From assembly GCF_019578655.1 (NCBI RefSeq), contig NC_063263.1, positions 22,133,001-22,197,000 of the forward strand: a stretch of DNA of 64,000 bases, in the 5' to 3' direction. Shown here piece after piece: positions 10,422 through 21,970 of the stretch (its first letter is position 1; every line of letters begins with the position of its first letter). The DNA is from Ricinus communis (lineage: Eukaryota > Streptophyta > Magnoliopsida > Malpighiales > Euphorbiaceae). The notes beneath the pieces are model-generated. The model worked only from the letters and a program-made list of their open reading frames with translations. It made no database searches and was not told the DNA's origin. A program made the translations under genes and the position numbers.

Positions 10422-11465
10422 TGCGAATCGATGTAAATTATTTTCTTCTCGGTTTTATAAAAATATGTTTGTTGGTAGAGTTGAATAGTTAGTGAAGCAT
10501 GCATTTATAGTCACATGACGTAACAAGTTATAAAAGAATTAATCAAGATTTTTATTCAGTTTTCTAATAAGTTAAGGACATTTATATGACACTAAAACAT
10601 TAATAATTGAACAGTAGAAATTAAACTCAAACTTTCTTGAGCATGAGTTTGTTTTATAACTTATGCTTTTATTATGGTGCACGAAATTCAATTCTTTTAT
10701 TCACTAATAGATTCTTTTTAAGGAAAAATTCATATTCCATTGCGCTAATAGAGAGTATGTTACATTTGCAATTGACATTTCATTTACTTATTCACTACTA
10801 TTAAAGTTACACTTCCAAAGTTTAGAGTAATTGTAATTACCCAAGTGGTGGACGTGAGAGGTATCAGTTGCACCGCCTTCATGGCGATCTTGGATTATAT
10901 ATTCTTTTACCATTATACAAAGATAGTATGTGTAAAAGAATAAATGTTCACAGTGAGTTATTTTTCAAGCTACAACGGAAAAAGAAAATCGGTAAATTAT
11001 AAGAAATTAAGGAAAATAAATTAGCGGACAAACAAGTTATAATAAATAAATTTTTTAAAAGCTAAGCTTGGATAAATGACATTCTATCTATAGCTTTGAT
11101 GTATTTAATAATGATTCTTTGTTACTTTCATCTCGAAAATATTTTAGAGACTTGAGTTAAAATTTAAAACGATGTCTTAAAATTTTAAATACAGTTGAAT
11201 AACTAACTTCGGTAAAATTCACCTTATCATTTAGTCCTTTTGAAAAGCTTTATTGGACTACGAATATTGCATAAATATCTTTCGATCGTATAAACTGTAA
11301 TTTCTTTTCTATCTGGATATCGTCAATAGTAGTAAATATATTAAATATTAAAGGATCTTGGTGGGGTAAATCATTTAGGAAAATGAAAAAGAATAGAATA
11401 TAGGATCCTTATATAATGCGGATTCTGTTTGTGGGGAATTACTCCCGAAGTTAAAATTTGTTTTC
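10422..11465. repeat. Upstream region of prolamin-like gene 2
   Basis: About 1 kb of upstream sequence shared with the other gene copies. It ends near 11460, where the unit breaks (GAAGTTAAAATTTG, then TTTTCCACGCTCTTTTGTGATTT). The latter resembles the codon 56-66 region of the prolamin-like gene (compare 10240-10262), so a scrap of a further gene copy may sit at the junction. The same junction is at 29690. Confidence 0.65.
10503..10509 (-). promoter_or_regulatory. TATA box of prolamin-like gene 2
   Basis: TATAAAT on the minus strand, 82 bp upstream of the start codon, in the same context as in the paralogues. Confidence 0.65.
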
Positions 11466-11469
11466 CACG

Positions 11470-11885
11470 CTCTTTTGTGATTTATTTAATTATTAATTAT
11501 TAAGAATAATTTTAATATTATTATCAGCGATATTATATCGATATTTTGATATCATACTTAACGTTATATTAATACAATTATTATTATTTTTTCTACACAC
11601 AAACTGTATGTTTGCTTTCCCCAAATTTTAAAATCTTTATTTCGGTATGTGTTGAATGATTATGTTAGACTATGATTAATATATATGTGTTGATTGTGAT
11701 ATTGAGATAAGGCTGTAGTAGAACATGCCACCTGATGCGTTACATCAAGATCGCGTGTGCACCGGTAATGATTAGAGATAGGTAACAAGGTTATTATGGT
11801 CGAGTATAACTCTCTAGCTCGAAAGTTGGGAGAAAGGTTTCAGTCGGCTTAGTTGGAAATCAAGTGTTGACCGAATGTAAGGAGG
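11470..11885 (+). mobile_element. Degenerate LTR fragment (same Gypsy family, opposite orientation)
   Basis: The reverse complement matches the interior of the LTRs at 23512-26660 and 53691-56524. The stretch around GTAGAACATGCCACCTGATG and CACCGGTAATGATTA (11719-11775) corresponds to the reverse complement of 24585-24655. The AT-rich part matches the TCGCAATCATCACATTTAATA... region, and 11840-11885 matches the start of the LTR's short tandem repeats. It is old and decayed, and is duplicated at 29700-30130. Confidence 0.7.
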
Positions 11886-11886
11886 T

Positions 11887-12660
11887 GATTTTAATGAAAT
11901 CATGAGTAGTGATGAGCGGGATGGGAAGGTTGTCCAAAGATCCACACATGATGCTCTATTTCCCGTGATGCTTCTAATAGAGTGGGTCTTCGTGATTTAG
12001 GCTTTTTGGGTAATAAATTTACTTGGGCTAGGGGTTGCGGTGGAGGTATGGGCCATAATGGAGAGGTTGGACCGTATATTTGGGAATGACAAATGGTGTG
12101 AATTATTTCCTAATTTTTCGGTTGATATTTTAGCCCTGTGAATGGTCGGACCGTGCACCATTATTGTTGAATGATTCGGTGGACATGCATTTATCCTGTG
12201 AAAAGATCGCTAAACCATGAAGATCCGAAGCTATGTGAGCTCGACATGTGGAATGTGAATAAGAGATTAAACGTTTGTGGGTGGATGGCGAGTTGGTGTT
12301 TCAAGTCTTTGTAATAAAATAAACAGTTGTTTAGTGGGACTTCACCATTGGAATAGAAAAGAATTTGGCAATGTAAGGCTTAATATTGATATAAAACGAC
12401 GAAGGTTGATTAATATCTAAAAAAGGCAGCCCTCTCATAACGTTATCGTGCAAGGTAAACAGATTGAGTCCGAAATTGTTGACCTTTTATAGAGTGAAGG
12501 GGTGATGTGGATGCAATGTTCCAAGGCTCTTTGGCCGAAGGAGGGAGATCGCAATACAGGTTTCTTTCATAGGAAAGCTTCCCAAAGGAGAGCTAGGAAT
12601 AAAATTCATTGGTTATCTGATAATGTGGGGAATATAGTTGTGGATTTTTCTTAATTTATT
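11887..12660 (+). mobile_element. LINE (non-LTR retrotransposon) fragment, copy 1
   Basis: Translation in shifting frames gives the C-terminal half of a plant L1-type endonuclease: DFNEIMSSDE-like start, then GLRDLGFLGNKFTWARG, a broken LDRIFGNDKWCELFPNFSV, and an (S)DHAPLLL-like end near 12150-12170. It continues into the linker and start of the reverse-transcriptase region (ALWPKEGDRNT.FFHRKASQ near 12525-12580). There are numerous frameshifts. It is truncated at both ends and joined to the LTR fragment on its left. A paralogous copy is at 30132-30526 plus 37109-37500. Confidence 0.85.
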
Positions 12661-12788
12661 GTATTTGGAAAAAAAATTATTATTGTAGGGTAGAAACAAT
12701 CAAAATTCTGAATTTAGAGTAATTTTAGAAATAAATCTCTTTTTAGGATATTTTTAAAAGTTAAAAAAATAATTTTGGTCATGTCCGC

Positions 12789-12997
12789 TAGGGCTGAGTA
12801 CGGATCAGTCCAATTCGGTTATTTATAAATCACCAGTACCATACCAAACCTCGGTTATTTTAAAATTGAAGGTACCAGTACCATACCAAACATAAAAGGA
12901 TCCAATACCGTATTGTACTAATTTTACGGTTCAATACAGTTCGGTTCGGTGCTATTTTCGGTTCTAAAATATTTAAAAAATATAACTTTAATCAAAG
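12789..12997. mobile_element. Single end of the hAT element, copy 1
   Basis: The stretch beginning TAGGGCTGAGTACGGATC is homologous, inverted, to the right end of the hAT element at 5285-5461, with the same GGTACCAGTACCATACC-type subterminal repeats. No matching second end or target duplication was found, so this is a truncated element. It is duplicated at 37631-37839. Confidence 0.75.
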
Positions 12998-13009
12998 GTT
13001 CGGTACTAA

Positions 13010-15673
13010 TTAATAATTGTATACAAAAGATCGTTTGAAAAGGAGGTTTAAGGACAAATAATAAAAAATATAAAGTCCTTAGAACATGTTTATGTTATCC
13101 AAATGAACAAAGTATTCTTGATTGTCTACGTAATAACTATGAAGGTAGAGGGACTTATAGAATACTTGTTAAAGAATTTATTAAAGAGTATGTGAATTAG
13201 GTAGCAAGGAAGACATCTAGTTATTCTATTGGCAAGTGAAATATATCATGATACCCTATATCAAAGGTTGCCCGAGAAAAATAAGGATAGATTAGAAAAA
13301 TCAATTCCTGTCCATAGAATGGATTTGTAATCGTTATCATGTTTATGTTAATAAAGTATGTTATGTTTGAAATAATTTATATTTGATACATATTTGAAAG
13401 TGTAGTTATATTCATAAAAAATTACATGACGCATATTTATTGAGGTGGGGATATCATTTATACTCCAACGGGTGCGTGTTTTGTTAATGAATATGAAAAA
13501 ATGTTGATGCTTTATTAAGAGCTAAATTTTATTGTATTGTTATGTAACTCACTCGCAATGCGAAAAATTACTAAAATTTTATTTAGAGTATCATCTTTTA
13601 AATATGGTGGGAATTTTATATTTACAACATGTCAAATTTGGAGGGAAGATGATATTGCGATTATCCATCATACTGCTAATCAATTTTCAAGGTTGTAATT
13701 TGTGGAGTTATTTTTCGAATATAACGATGGCGGATATACAAAATAAGTAGTACAACCAGGTGAACCTCCACGCCGTAATCTTAGTGAAATGGGTGGTTGT
13801 AGTCAAAGCTAACGCTGGGAATAATAACGAGGATGAGGACATTGATGACGATTCAGATGATGATGAAAATTCTAAGACTGAATGTAACGCGATTAATGAG
13901 GAGGATGAGGATGGTGGTAGTTATGAAAATGAAATAGTAGATGAGGACGATGAAGAAAACTACTACGATGAGGACGAAGAAGATGATGACAATATGACAA
14001 TAGTATTGTATGACCATATTGGTACAAGTTCACAAAGCTTCAAAAGTATGAGTAAACAAATGTATCTAAACTGGTTTAAAAGCGTCAACATACAAGAGGT
14101 GACTCCCCCTCGCGATGGATCAGATGCAGATGGTGTGCTGTGGGATTCGTCATTTAAATTTTATACTGGCATGTTCTTTGAATCAAGAGATGCAGTAAAA
14201 GCAGTTGCAAAAATATACTCAATAGGAGTACGCTGATAATTTCGAAGTTTAGAGAAGAATAACACCATTACAATAATTTGCAATTATTCGGAAAGCTGCT
14301 CATGGAGATTACGTGCAATAGCAAAGAAAGCAAGTGGATTTTGGGAGATTAATAGATATAAATGGCCCACACACATGTAGTGCCCCAGCTAAATCACAAG
14401 ATCATAGAAATTTTGACTCATATTTGATATTAGGATATATTCAAAATATGTTAGTCGAACAGCCAGGTATTAAGGTGAAAGTTATGCTAGCACATTTGGT
14501 AAAAAGATTTAGTATAACGACAACATATAAGAAAGTATGGAAAGCAAAGCAAAAGGTTATTGCTAATGCTTTCGGAGACTGGAATGAGTCATAAAAGAAA
14601 ATTTGTGACTTCATGCACTTTTTTTGACTTTTCTCGTTCATTAAAATTATTACTTTATTTATAACGTTAAAAAAATTATGACTATAGGCGAATGACGGGA
14701 ATTGAACCCGCGCATGGTGGATTCACAATCCACTGCCTTGATCCACTTGGCTACATTCGCCCCTAATCCTATAACTCTATTTAAAAATAAATATTCGATT
14801 AAATATTAGAAGTAGAAGGGTTTCAATTTCTAGCATTTAAATTTCAATTTTATCTCTCTTAAAAGATTTTATAAGATACAAATACAAGATGTGCAAATAA
14901 AAATTGGGCAAATCTTCACTTGGAGTAGAGCACAAACCTAAAAGAATTGAAGAAACCCATTCAGGAACAAGATAATGTCATCGTGATTTGAGTTGAATCT
15001 CGATGAAAAAATACATCTCAGTGACCTTGAATAAGGGGTCTGTATGGGACATTGAAAGTAAGGAGCATTGCATGAATAATCGACTAATTCGTAGTGTCAA
15101 ACAGTTTAAGAGGATCTTTTGGTCATACAAGCCCTGCATTGAAGGATTCAAGCAACTGTATTCTATATTGACGGTACATTCTTGTTTGGAAAATACAAGA
15201 GCGTATTACTTACTACTGAAGTAATATATGGTAATAATAAGATATTACCAATTGCCTTTGCTATTGTTGAAAAGGAAAGCAAGGATAACTAGGAGTATTT
15301 CATGATGATGGTTCGATATCATATATGTGATGATCGAGATGATATTTGAGTCATTTCGAATCGCCATATTAGTATAAAACATGCAATGTCACATTAGTTG
15401 TGGCGTGAAAATCTGCATCGATATTGCCAACAACTGCAACACAAAATCCAAGAATTTGGGAATAAAACAATTGTTGAGAAATCAGGTACATAATATATTA
15501 TTGTAATTGTCTGTGATGAGATTAATATATTCTATCTTTTTAGTCATAATAGTATTTCCGTAATCGCAGTTTGACTTATAGAAAGGTTGCAAACATCAAA
15601 AGAGAAAACTTAAAAGGTGGATGGAAAAAAATTAAAGCTAGGCATCCAAAAATAGCTATATGGCTTGATAGTA
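13010..15673 (+). pseudogene. MULE transposase relic, copy 2 (5' region to core; C-terminus deleted)
   Basis: Order of pieces: a poorly preserved N-terminal region (13010-13750), then an open segment 13760-14236 with a long acidic Asp/Glu tract (13825-14000) followed by the MuDR-type N-terminal domain (GMFFESRDAVKAVAKIYS). After a frameshift come SCSWRLRAIAKK and 14334-14594 (NGPHTC...KAKQKVIANAFGDW). An insert with the tRNA-His sequence follows, and the core from 15003 (FKRIFWSYKPCIEGFK, then YIDGTFLFGKY). TGA at 15347-15349 and AAT at 15359-15361 (Asn for the second catalytic Asp) are shared with the other copies. After 15673 the sequence jumps to the equivalent of copy 1 position ~1528, so the SWIM-like region and zinc knuckle are missing. 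Dead. Confidence 0.85.
14687..14761 (-). tRNA. trnH: tRNA-His (GUG) of plastid/mitochondrial type inside MULE copy 2
   Basis: 75 nt that match angiosperm organellar trnH-GUG almost base for base. They include the anticodon loop TTGTGAA, the CCAAGTGGATCAAGGC D-arm and the GGTTCAATTCC T-arm. The acceptor stem differs from the usual plastid form (GGCGAAT...ATTCGCC here) but pairs perfectly, and the T-stem is intact. It is most simply an organelle-to-nucleus transfer (NUPT/NUMT) lying in the noncoding stretch between two MULE coding segments. Whether it is transcribed or functional in the nucleus is unknown. Organellar tRNAs in the nucleus are usually inert. Confidence 0.9.
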
Positions 15674-15789
15674 TATTTTTGTAGGTCGTCATACAACTAA
15701 CTTGAAAGAGCTTGGTAATGTGATTGTTAGTTAAGAATTAAAATGGAGTAAATTTTGTTAAATAAGGTGTAGGATAGAGGCATATTGCG

Positions 15790-16490
15790 GATATCATGAT
15801 CTACCAATACCACGAGCTATTTTAGCAACGTTACCTAGACATACTTCAGAAGAAGTTAGAGTTGTGATGGAACAACTAAGGAGGGAGATTAACCTAATGA
15901 ATTATCGATTAAAACAATACCATAATAAGCATGATCCATTTAGGATGGAACTTCCAATTACTATTGCAATACCTTTAGATGAAGAGGGTGTTTTAAATTA
16001 TAGTGATACTGATGACAATAACTTTATCAAATATCTTCCTTCATATTTACCCAAATGTTGTTAAAGGATATTTTATTTAATATTCTAACAATGTTAATAA
16101 TTTTGCTAGTAGGTAGCATGACCAATGTGTACATCTTGGTGACATATCTAGAGGAACTGGATGTCATTGAGCACTAGATGATGATTTTTTATATCCAATG
16201 GATCCAGAAAAGTATAATAGTAAGGAGGTACGCAATCAACTAATGAATGAGTGGGAATTTAGATTACGTCAATCGCAAATTCTATGTGAATAAGCATTGG
16301 AACTTCAAATAAGAGTACCACATGAAATTGCTATTAATATGAGTTGATCTACTATCTTTAAACTCCATACTGCTTTATATCGCATTAGGAAAGAGAATAA
16401 TCAAATTAAAATTCGTCTTAATAGAGAGTATTTTCATCAGCGAGTAATAAGGCCATTGAAGATGGGGATCACCAACAAGCTAGAATATTT
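15790..16490 (+). pseudogene. Unrecognised coding remnant between MULE and PMD, copy 2
   Basis: Counterpart of 1640-2345. An open stretch 15864-16064 (66 aa: EQLRREINLMNYRLKQY..., charged, probably helical) is followed by broken translation with a second, similar PxEIAINMS-plus-helix motif near 16310-16440. Sequence is nearly the same as in copies 1 and 3. No known domain recognised. Confidence 0.4.
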
Positions 16491-16847
16491 AAAGCTTTAT
16501 AAAATTCACATGATTTTCTTTTCGACATTGATTTCTCTAATAACGATTAATATCAAATGTTTATGATGCAACCAAACTCTAAAATAATTATTACAATCAT
16601 AATATCATGAGAATACTTTTTTTATTATAACTTGAAAGGCATAATTGAAATATGAGTTCATACTTTTTCATCAGACATTTCATAATCTGATGCATACCTA
16701 TTGCAATGCATGATATTGTTAGCCTCATTCTCACTTAAGTCTCTACTGATCGCCATTGCTTGTTTTGTTGCCAATTGTAACATGTAATATCTTGATAGTT
16801 GAAGGAACATTCAATTATTTTCTTCTCAGATCCATTTTATTGCGACC

Positions 16848-17099
16848 TCATAATTTGCCATATTTCTTCGACGAAGTACTAATAAACGACGTTTCATAAC
16901 TAGAGCTCCAAATGAATGCGAAACTGAAATCAAATAAGGATGCTTCATCAATTCTAAAGTTCCATTCACGACACAAACCAGCATAATACTCTTTCGGATC
17001 TATATATTTCTCAAAATGATATTGCTCATCAAATTGCGATAGAACCCAAACTCTTTCAGTTTTTCTATAACCTGGCGAACCAGCCATACTCAAATTCAA
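16848..17099 (-). CDS. Hypothetical 83-residue ORF, minus strand
   Basis: An open frame starting MNLSMAGSPGYRKTERVWV and continuing through FDEQYHFEKYIDPKEYYAG and LCREWNFRIDEASLFDFSF. The composition looks protein-like (aromatic residues, no low complexity), and upstream minus-strand text continues the same flavour. The homologous stretch is disrupted in copy 1 (2700-2945) and mostly deleted in copy 3. It could be a captured gene piece or a remnant of an element ORF. No family recognised; coding status doubtful. Confidence 0.3.
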   Translation of the reverse strand: MNLSMAGSPGYRKTERVWVLSQFDEQYHFEKYIDPKEYYAGLCREWNFRIDEASLFDFSFAFIWSSSYETSFISTSSKKYGKL

Positions 17100-17437
17100 T
17101 ATGATATTTAGGATTTGGTTGCAATATGGTTTTATACTACTGAAAAGGAATCTATAAAGAGAATAATACAGTCATAAATTTAATGTGACTTCTTTAAATT
17201 ATTATCGAAAAGAAATCCATAAGGACAATAATATAGGCATGAATGTCATGTGAACTTTTGTAAATATATCATAGAAAAGGAATCCATAAGGACAATAATG
17301 TATTATATGAAATAAATCTATTGCGTAGTCATATCAAATAATTTATATATAGTGAAGTCATCATAGTGATGTGTAGTCTTGTCAAACTAGTATTTACGCA
17401 TCAGTGAATGTGATATTTTTTTGTTGGTATTGTAGGT

Positions 17438-20320
17438 ATGGCAGCTCATCAACATGATTACATCCAGCTTGGTCCGCTCGATCCATCATTATTATATTTA
17501 CAGGCACAACACAGGTCACAAGCCATCTGGCTCGACGAGGTATACATTAAAATATACATACGGTGACTTTTAATATTATTTTCATGAATTCTCTTTTTTT
17601 ATAACTTTATCTTTTAACTATACAAGTTGAGGATGAGGTGCTAGCTGTAGACGTAACAATAAAGTTACACATAAATTAAATGATGGACTGAGCTTAACGG
17701 CTTACGGGATATACTCAGACAAACGGCTTTATATGGATTAGTCCAGTTGAAATTTTTTCAATTAGATTGGCACCTAATAACAGCACCTGTAGAGAGATGG
17801 AGGCTGGAAACTCATACCTTCCATCTCCTAGATGAGGAATGTACTATAATATTGCAATATGTAACCATTTTAACTAGATTTTCTATTGGTTATGCATTGA
17901 TTGGGTCTAGAGCATGGATCTTGGTGATTCCGTCGAAAGTACTTGAAAAGTACGAAAAAACGGAAAGTTTTTATAACCGAATTGAACTTATCCGAATTTT
18001 TTTACTATTACGGTAGGGTACTGGTTCTTTAGTAAAAACTAAAATGCTTAGTACTAGAACCGATCCGTCTTGTCTTGATCCGGACCAAACCGTAGAACCG
18101 AATTTTTACATATATTTATAAATAATTATTTATATTATATAAATAATACATATATTAAAAAAATAATATATATACTCTATAAAAAATTATTTTATATTTA
18201 TCATTTATATAATTCAAGCAATTGTTGTCGAAATACAAAAATAATACATATTAAAAATAACTATAATATTATAATATACTTTATACTTTATAAAAAATAT
18301 AAGTTATATATATTAATATGTCACATAGTATATTGATACTAGTAATCTAGTATACATACTATAATAATAGATTTAAAATTTATTTACAATCTAGAAATTT
18401 TTGACAAGTTAATTAAAAAATTACTTAATTTAATAAAAAGTTATATAAATTAGTAAAAATTATAAAAGATATTATTATATAAATATATTATTATTTACAC
18501 TATATTTATTAATAAATTAATTTTTAATTATATAATATTTTTATTTTAAGAATAATAATATTAATTATACTAAAAGTATTAATTTATATAAATATTAAAT
18601 TATATTTATAAATTTAATTTTTTTAAAAGGATCAAACAAAACTTGAGAAAAAATTATCAAAACATCTTTTAACAATATAGAAGTTTTTTACTTCCTACAA
18701 CAGCGGAGGTCCTCATTTGTTGTCAAGATTGGCTTAAAAGTTCAAATAAAGTTATCCAACTAGAAGAATCAATAGAGGATATTGAAAGCATAGAGTCATG
18801 TAACTTTTCTTTATTTCTTACATATGTTTGTTTATTGTTGATGCTGTTAATTCTTATTGACGTAATCTTTTACTTTTATTGTAGAAATTATTCAAGATTT
18901 TGAGATTTGTGAGTCCCTTATGCCAAGATTAAATGTGGAGTGCTAATTTTGAGGGGAGGTAATAACATTTCTTTGCTAATTTTGGACATGTATTTTAGTG
19001 CTACATAAAGTTTGTAAATTTATTTATTTTAATGATTGCCATTTGTAAAATATTTTTATGCTAGCAGTAATCTATATATTTTAACGGTTTGTATTTGAAT
19101 ATTGAATGAATTATTGTATTTGCAAGTGATTGAATTGCGAAACAGGTTGTTCAAGAATGTGATTGCAATTTTAATTCAGATTTTCATGCTACTTTTTTTA
19201 GGTTGGTAATCATATTTTCTCTAAATGTATTTGATTAAAGATGAGATTAAAACTGTATTTTTTAAATTTTTTAGAACTGAAAATAGCACCGAACCGAACT
19301 GTATTGAACCGTAAAATTGGTACAATACGGTATTGGATCCTTTTATGTTTGGTACGGTACTGGTACCTTTAATTTTAAAATAACCGAGGTTTGGTATAGT
19401 ACTGGTGATTTATAAATAACCGAATTGAACCGATCCGTGCTCAGCCCTAATTGGGTCTAATAGATATGATTGGCCTGCATAATGTGAGAGGCTGGCAGGT
19501 TGCATGGCTAAAGTCAATTAGAGGGTCACGGCTTCGACTGTCATGGATTCGCGCTAACTTTGGCAATATACCATATGAAGCTAATAAGGAAACAGTTCAT
19601 TGTCATGCTAGGGCTTACATCTTACAGCTCATTTTGGGGACCCTATTTTGCGATAAAAGTATCGGACGAGTATCATTAGTCTACTTACTATATTTAGAAA
19701 ATATTGGGACTATTCATCAATACAGTTGGGGAGGTGCATGTTTGACATTTTTGTACAAAGAGTTGTGTACTGTATCAAGATATCCTCTTGTTTCATAACT
19801 TGGGGGTGCACTCTTTCTATTGCAATTATAGGCATGGAAGAGATTTCCATTCATTGCACCAATATTGCATCACCCCCAATTTAACTTTACTCATTTTTAA
19901 ATTGTGTATCCAATTATTTATATACATATTTGATAATTCTACCTACATAATAAAATCTAGATGGATCGGTGATCACATAGTTCACAGAGTAGCCATACAT
20001 GTGATCCATGAGATCCGATTTAGGTTTAATGTATCTCGCAGAGATGAGGTGTGTTCAAACTTATAGTCTTGCATTCCTACAATATTTAAGTATATTTGTA
20101 TTGTGTATTTGATTATAAATTATCTTTTTAACATTCCATCTTTTCTTAATAGATTATATAGGAGCCATGCACACAAGAGGTCATTAGGGCCTTCTAGCTG
20201 ACTGCTTACATGGTCAAGATATATGGCGAGCTGTAATACTGCTAATATGTATTCATATCGTCGAATGGCACCAACATAATAAAGTTTTAAGGCAAATTTG
20301 GTTTAAAACAACCAATCTCT
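17438..20320 (+). pseudogene. Plant mobile domain (PMD, MAIN-like) gene relic, copy 2, split by a hAT element
   Basis: Same block order as copy 1. MAAHQHDYIQLGPLDPSLLY opens it at 17438; an intron and then WRLETHTFHLLDEECTIILQ at about 17800-17860 follow, then the hAT copy 17908-19449. The RGSRLRLSWIRANFGNIPYE block (in the open stretch 19451-19798), HCHARAYILQLILGTLFCDK, YSWGGACLTFLYKELC, the AW.RFPFIAP-like block near 19835-19860 and a DIWRA-like C-terminus near 20220-20315 complete it. This copy keeps the longest uninterrupted PMD stretch. It is still broken by the hAT, stops and shifts. Adjacent on the right is the orphan prolamin-gene promoter. Confidence 0.8.
17908..19449. mobile_element. 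Nonautonomous hAT-type element, copy 2 (1542 bp, damaged left end)
   Basis: Occupies exactly the same site as the element at 3765, with the same 8 bp duplication ATTGGGTC (17900-17907 and 19450-19457). This copy therefore arose by segmental duplication and not by a second insertion. The left terminus has lost about 5 bp (TAGAGCATGG against TAGGGCTGAGCATGG), and the AT-rich interior has a deletion near 18590-18600 relative to copy 1. The right end is intact. With a damaged terminal repeat it should no longer be mobile. Confidence 0.9.
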
Positions 20321-20324
20321 AATT

Positions 20325-21340
20325 TTCTTCTCGGTTCTATAAAGATATGTTTGTTGGTGGAGTTGAATAGTTAGTGAAGCATGCATTTATAGTCACATGA
20401 CGTAACAAGTTATAAAAGAATTAATCAAGATTTTTATTCAGTTTTCTAATAAGTTAAGGACATTTATATGACACTAAAACATTAATAATTGAACAGTAGA
20501 AATTAAACTCAAACTTTCTTGAACATGAGTTTGTTTTATAACTGATGCTTTTATTATGGTGCACGAAATTCAATTCTTTTATTCACTAATAGATTCTTTT
20601 TAAGGAAAAATTCATATTCCATTACGCTAATAGAGAGTATGTTACATTTGTAATTAACATTTCATTTACATATACACTACTATTAAAGTTACACTTCCAA
20701 AGTTTAGAGTAATTGTAATTACCCAAGTGGTGGACGTGAGAGGTATCAGTTGCACCGCCTTCATGCCGTACTGGATTATATATTCTTTTACCATTATACA
20801 AAGATAGTATGTGTAAAAAGAATAAATGTTCTGGTGAGTTATTTTTTCAAGCTACAACGGAAAAAGAAAATCAGCGTTCTGTAAATTATAAGAAATTAAG
20901 GAAAATAAATTAGCGGACAAACAAGTTATAATAAATAAATTTTTTAAAAGCTAAGCTTGGATAAATGACATTCTATCTATAGCTTTGATGTATTTAATAA
21001 TCATTCTTTGTTACTTTCATCTCGAAAATATTTTAGAGACTTGAGTTAAAATTTAAAACGATGTCTTAAAATTTTAAATACAGTTGAATAACTAACCTCG
21101 GTAAGATTCACCTTATCATTTAGTCCTTTTGAAAAGCTTTATTGGACTACGAATATAGCATAAATATCTTTCGATCGTATAAACTATAATTTCTTTTCTA
21201 TCCGGATTTCGTCAATAGTAGTAAATATATTAAATATTAAAGGATCTTCGGTAAGGGTAAATCATTTAGGAAAATGAAAAAAAAATATAATATAGGATCC
21301 TTATATAATGGTGGTTTGTGCAAGTTCGCTCCAATTTTTA
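20325..21340 (-). repeat. Orphan promoter/upstream region of a lost prolamin-like gene, block 2
   Basis: Same fusion as at 6345: the end of the PMD relic joins the leader and TATA box (TATAAAT, minus, 20385-20391) and about 0.95 kb of upstream DNA of a prolamin-like gene whose coding part is gone. The promoter points left into the PMD relic. Near 21310 a deletion joins the distal upstream region to the 3' flank of gene 3. Confidence 0.8.
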
Positions 21341-21970
21341 TGTAATGTCCCATCAATTTAAGCCCTTAAAAATATTTTTAAGTTTGCGTCATTTATGTAT
21401 TAATTGTTCTTCTTTATATCTGATGTTTGTTAGTTTTTCTTATTTTTCTCACTTTATCCCCACTGAATAATGCACCAGAGTCGCCAATGCCCACATTATT
21501 TTTCTTATTTCCCTTCTCATTATGTTTATATTATGTTAAACTTCTCTTATATTTTTTCTCAGATAATCCGCCATTTTGGAAACATAAAAACTTATAATTT
21601 TCAAAACTATTTATATTGCAGTTTTTTTATTTTACTTATCGGAGAATGGATGCAAATCACTGCTAGAGTAGCAATGTCTAATAACATTTGTCTTTTTCTA
21701 CACCCAATGAAAAGTAATTGGACGTATATGTAGCGCACGTGCATATTAGTTCTAAGAGAGAAAAAGAGAATTACGTGGAAATAACAATATGAATATAAGG
21801 ACCAAACTAAGAAAATGAGATTCATAATTCCCTATCAAACAAGGATATGAAAAACATTTTGAACATCTGTGATGTTAATCTTCTAGTACAATTATTTCAA
21901 TTCCTTATTCGAGGCGATGACACTAATCGATCGTCATGCATTATCAATAGATCCGGCAATAGTAAACTTT
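21340..21970. repeat. 3' flank of prolamin-like gene 3
   Basis: Intergenic portion of the tandem unit, closely similar to 9380-9980 and 27600-28234. No gene seen in it. Confidence 0.7.
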
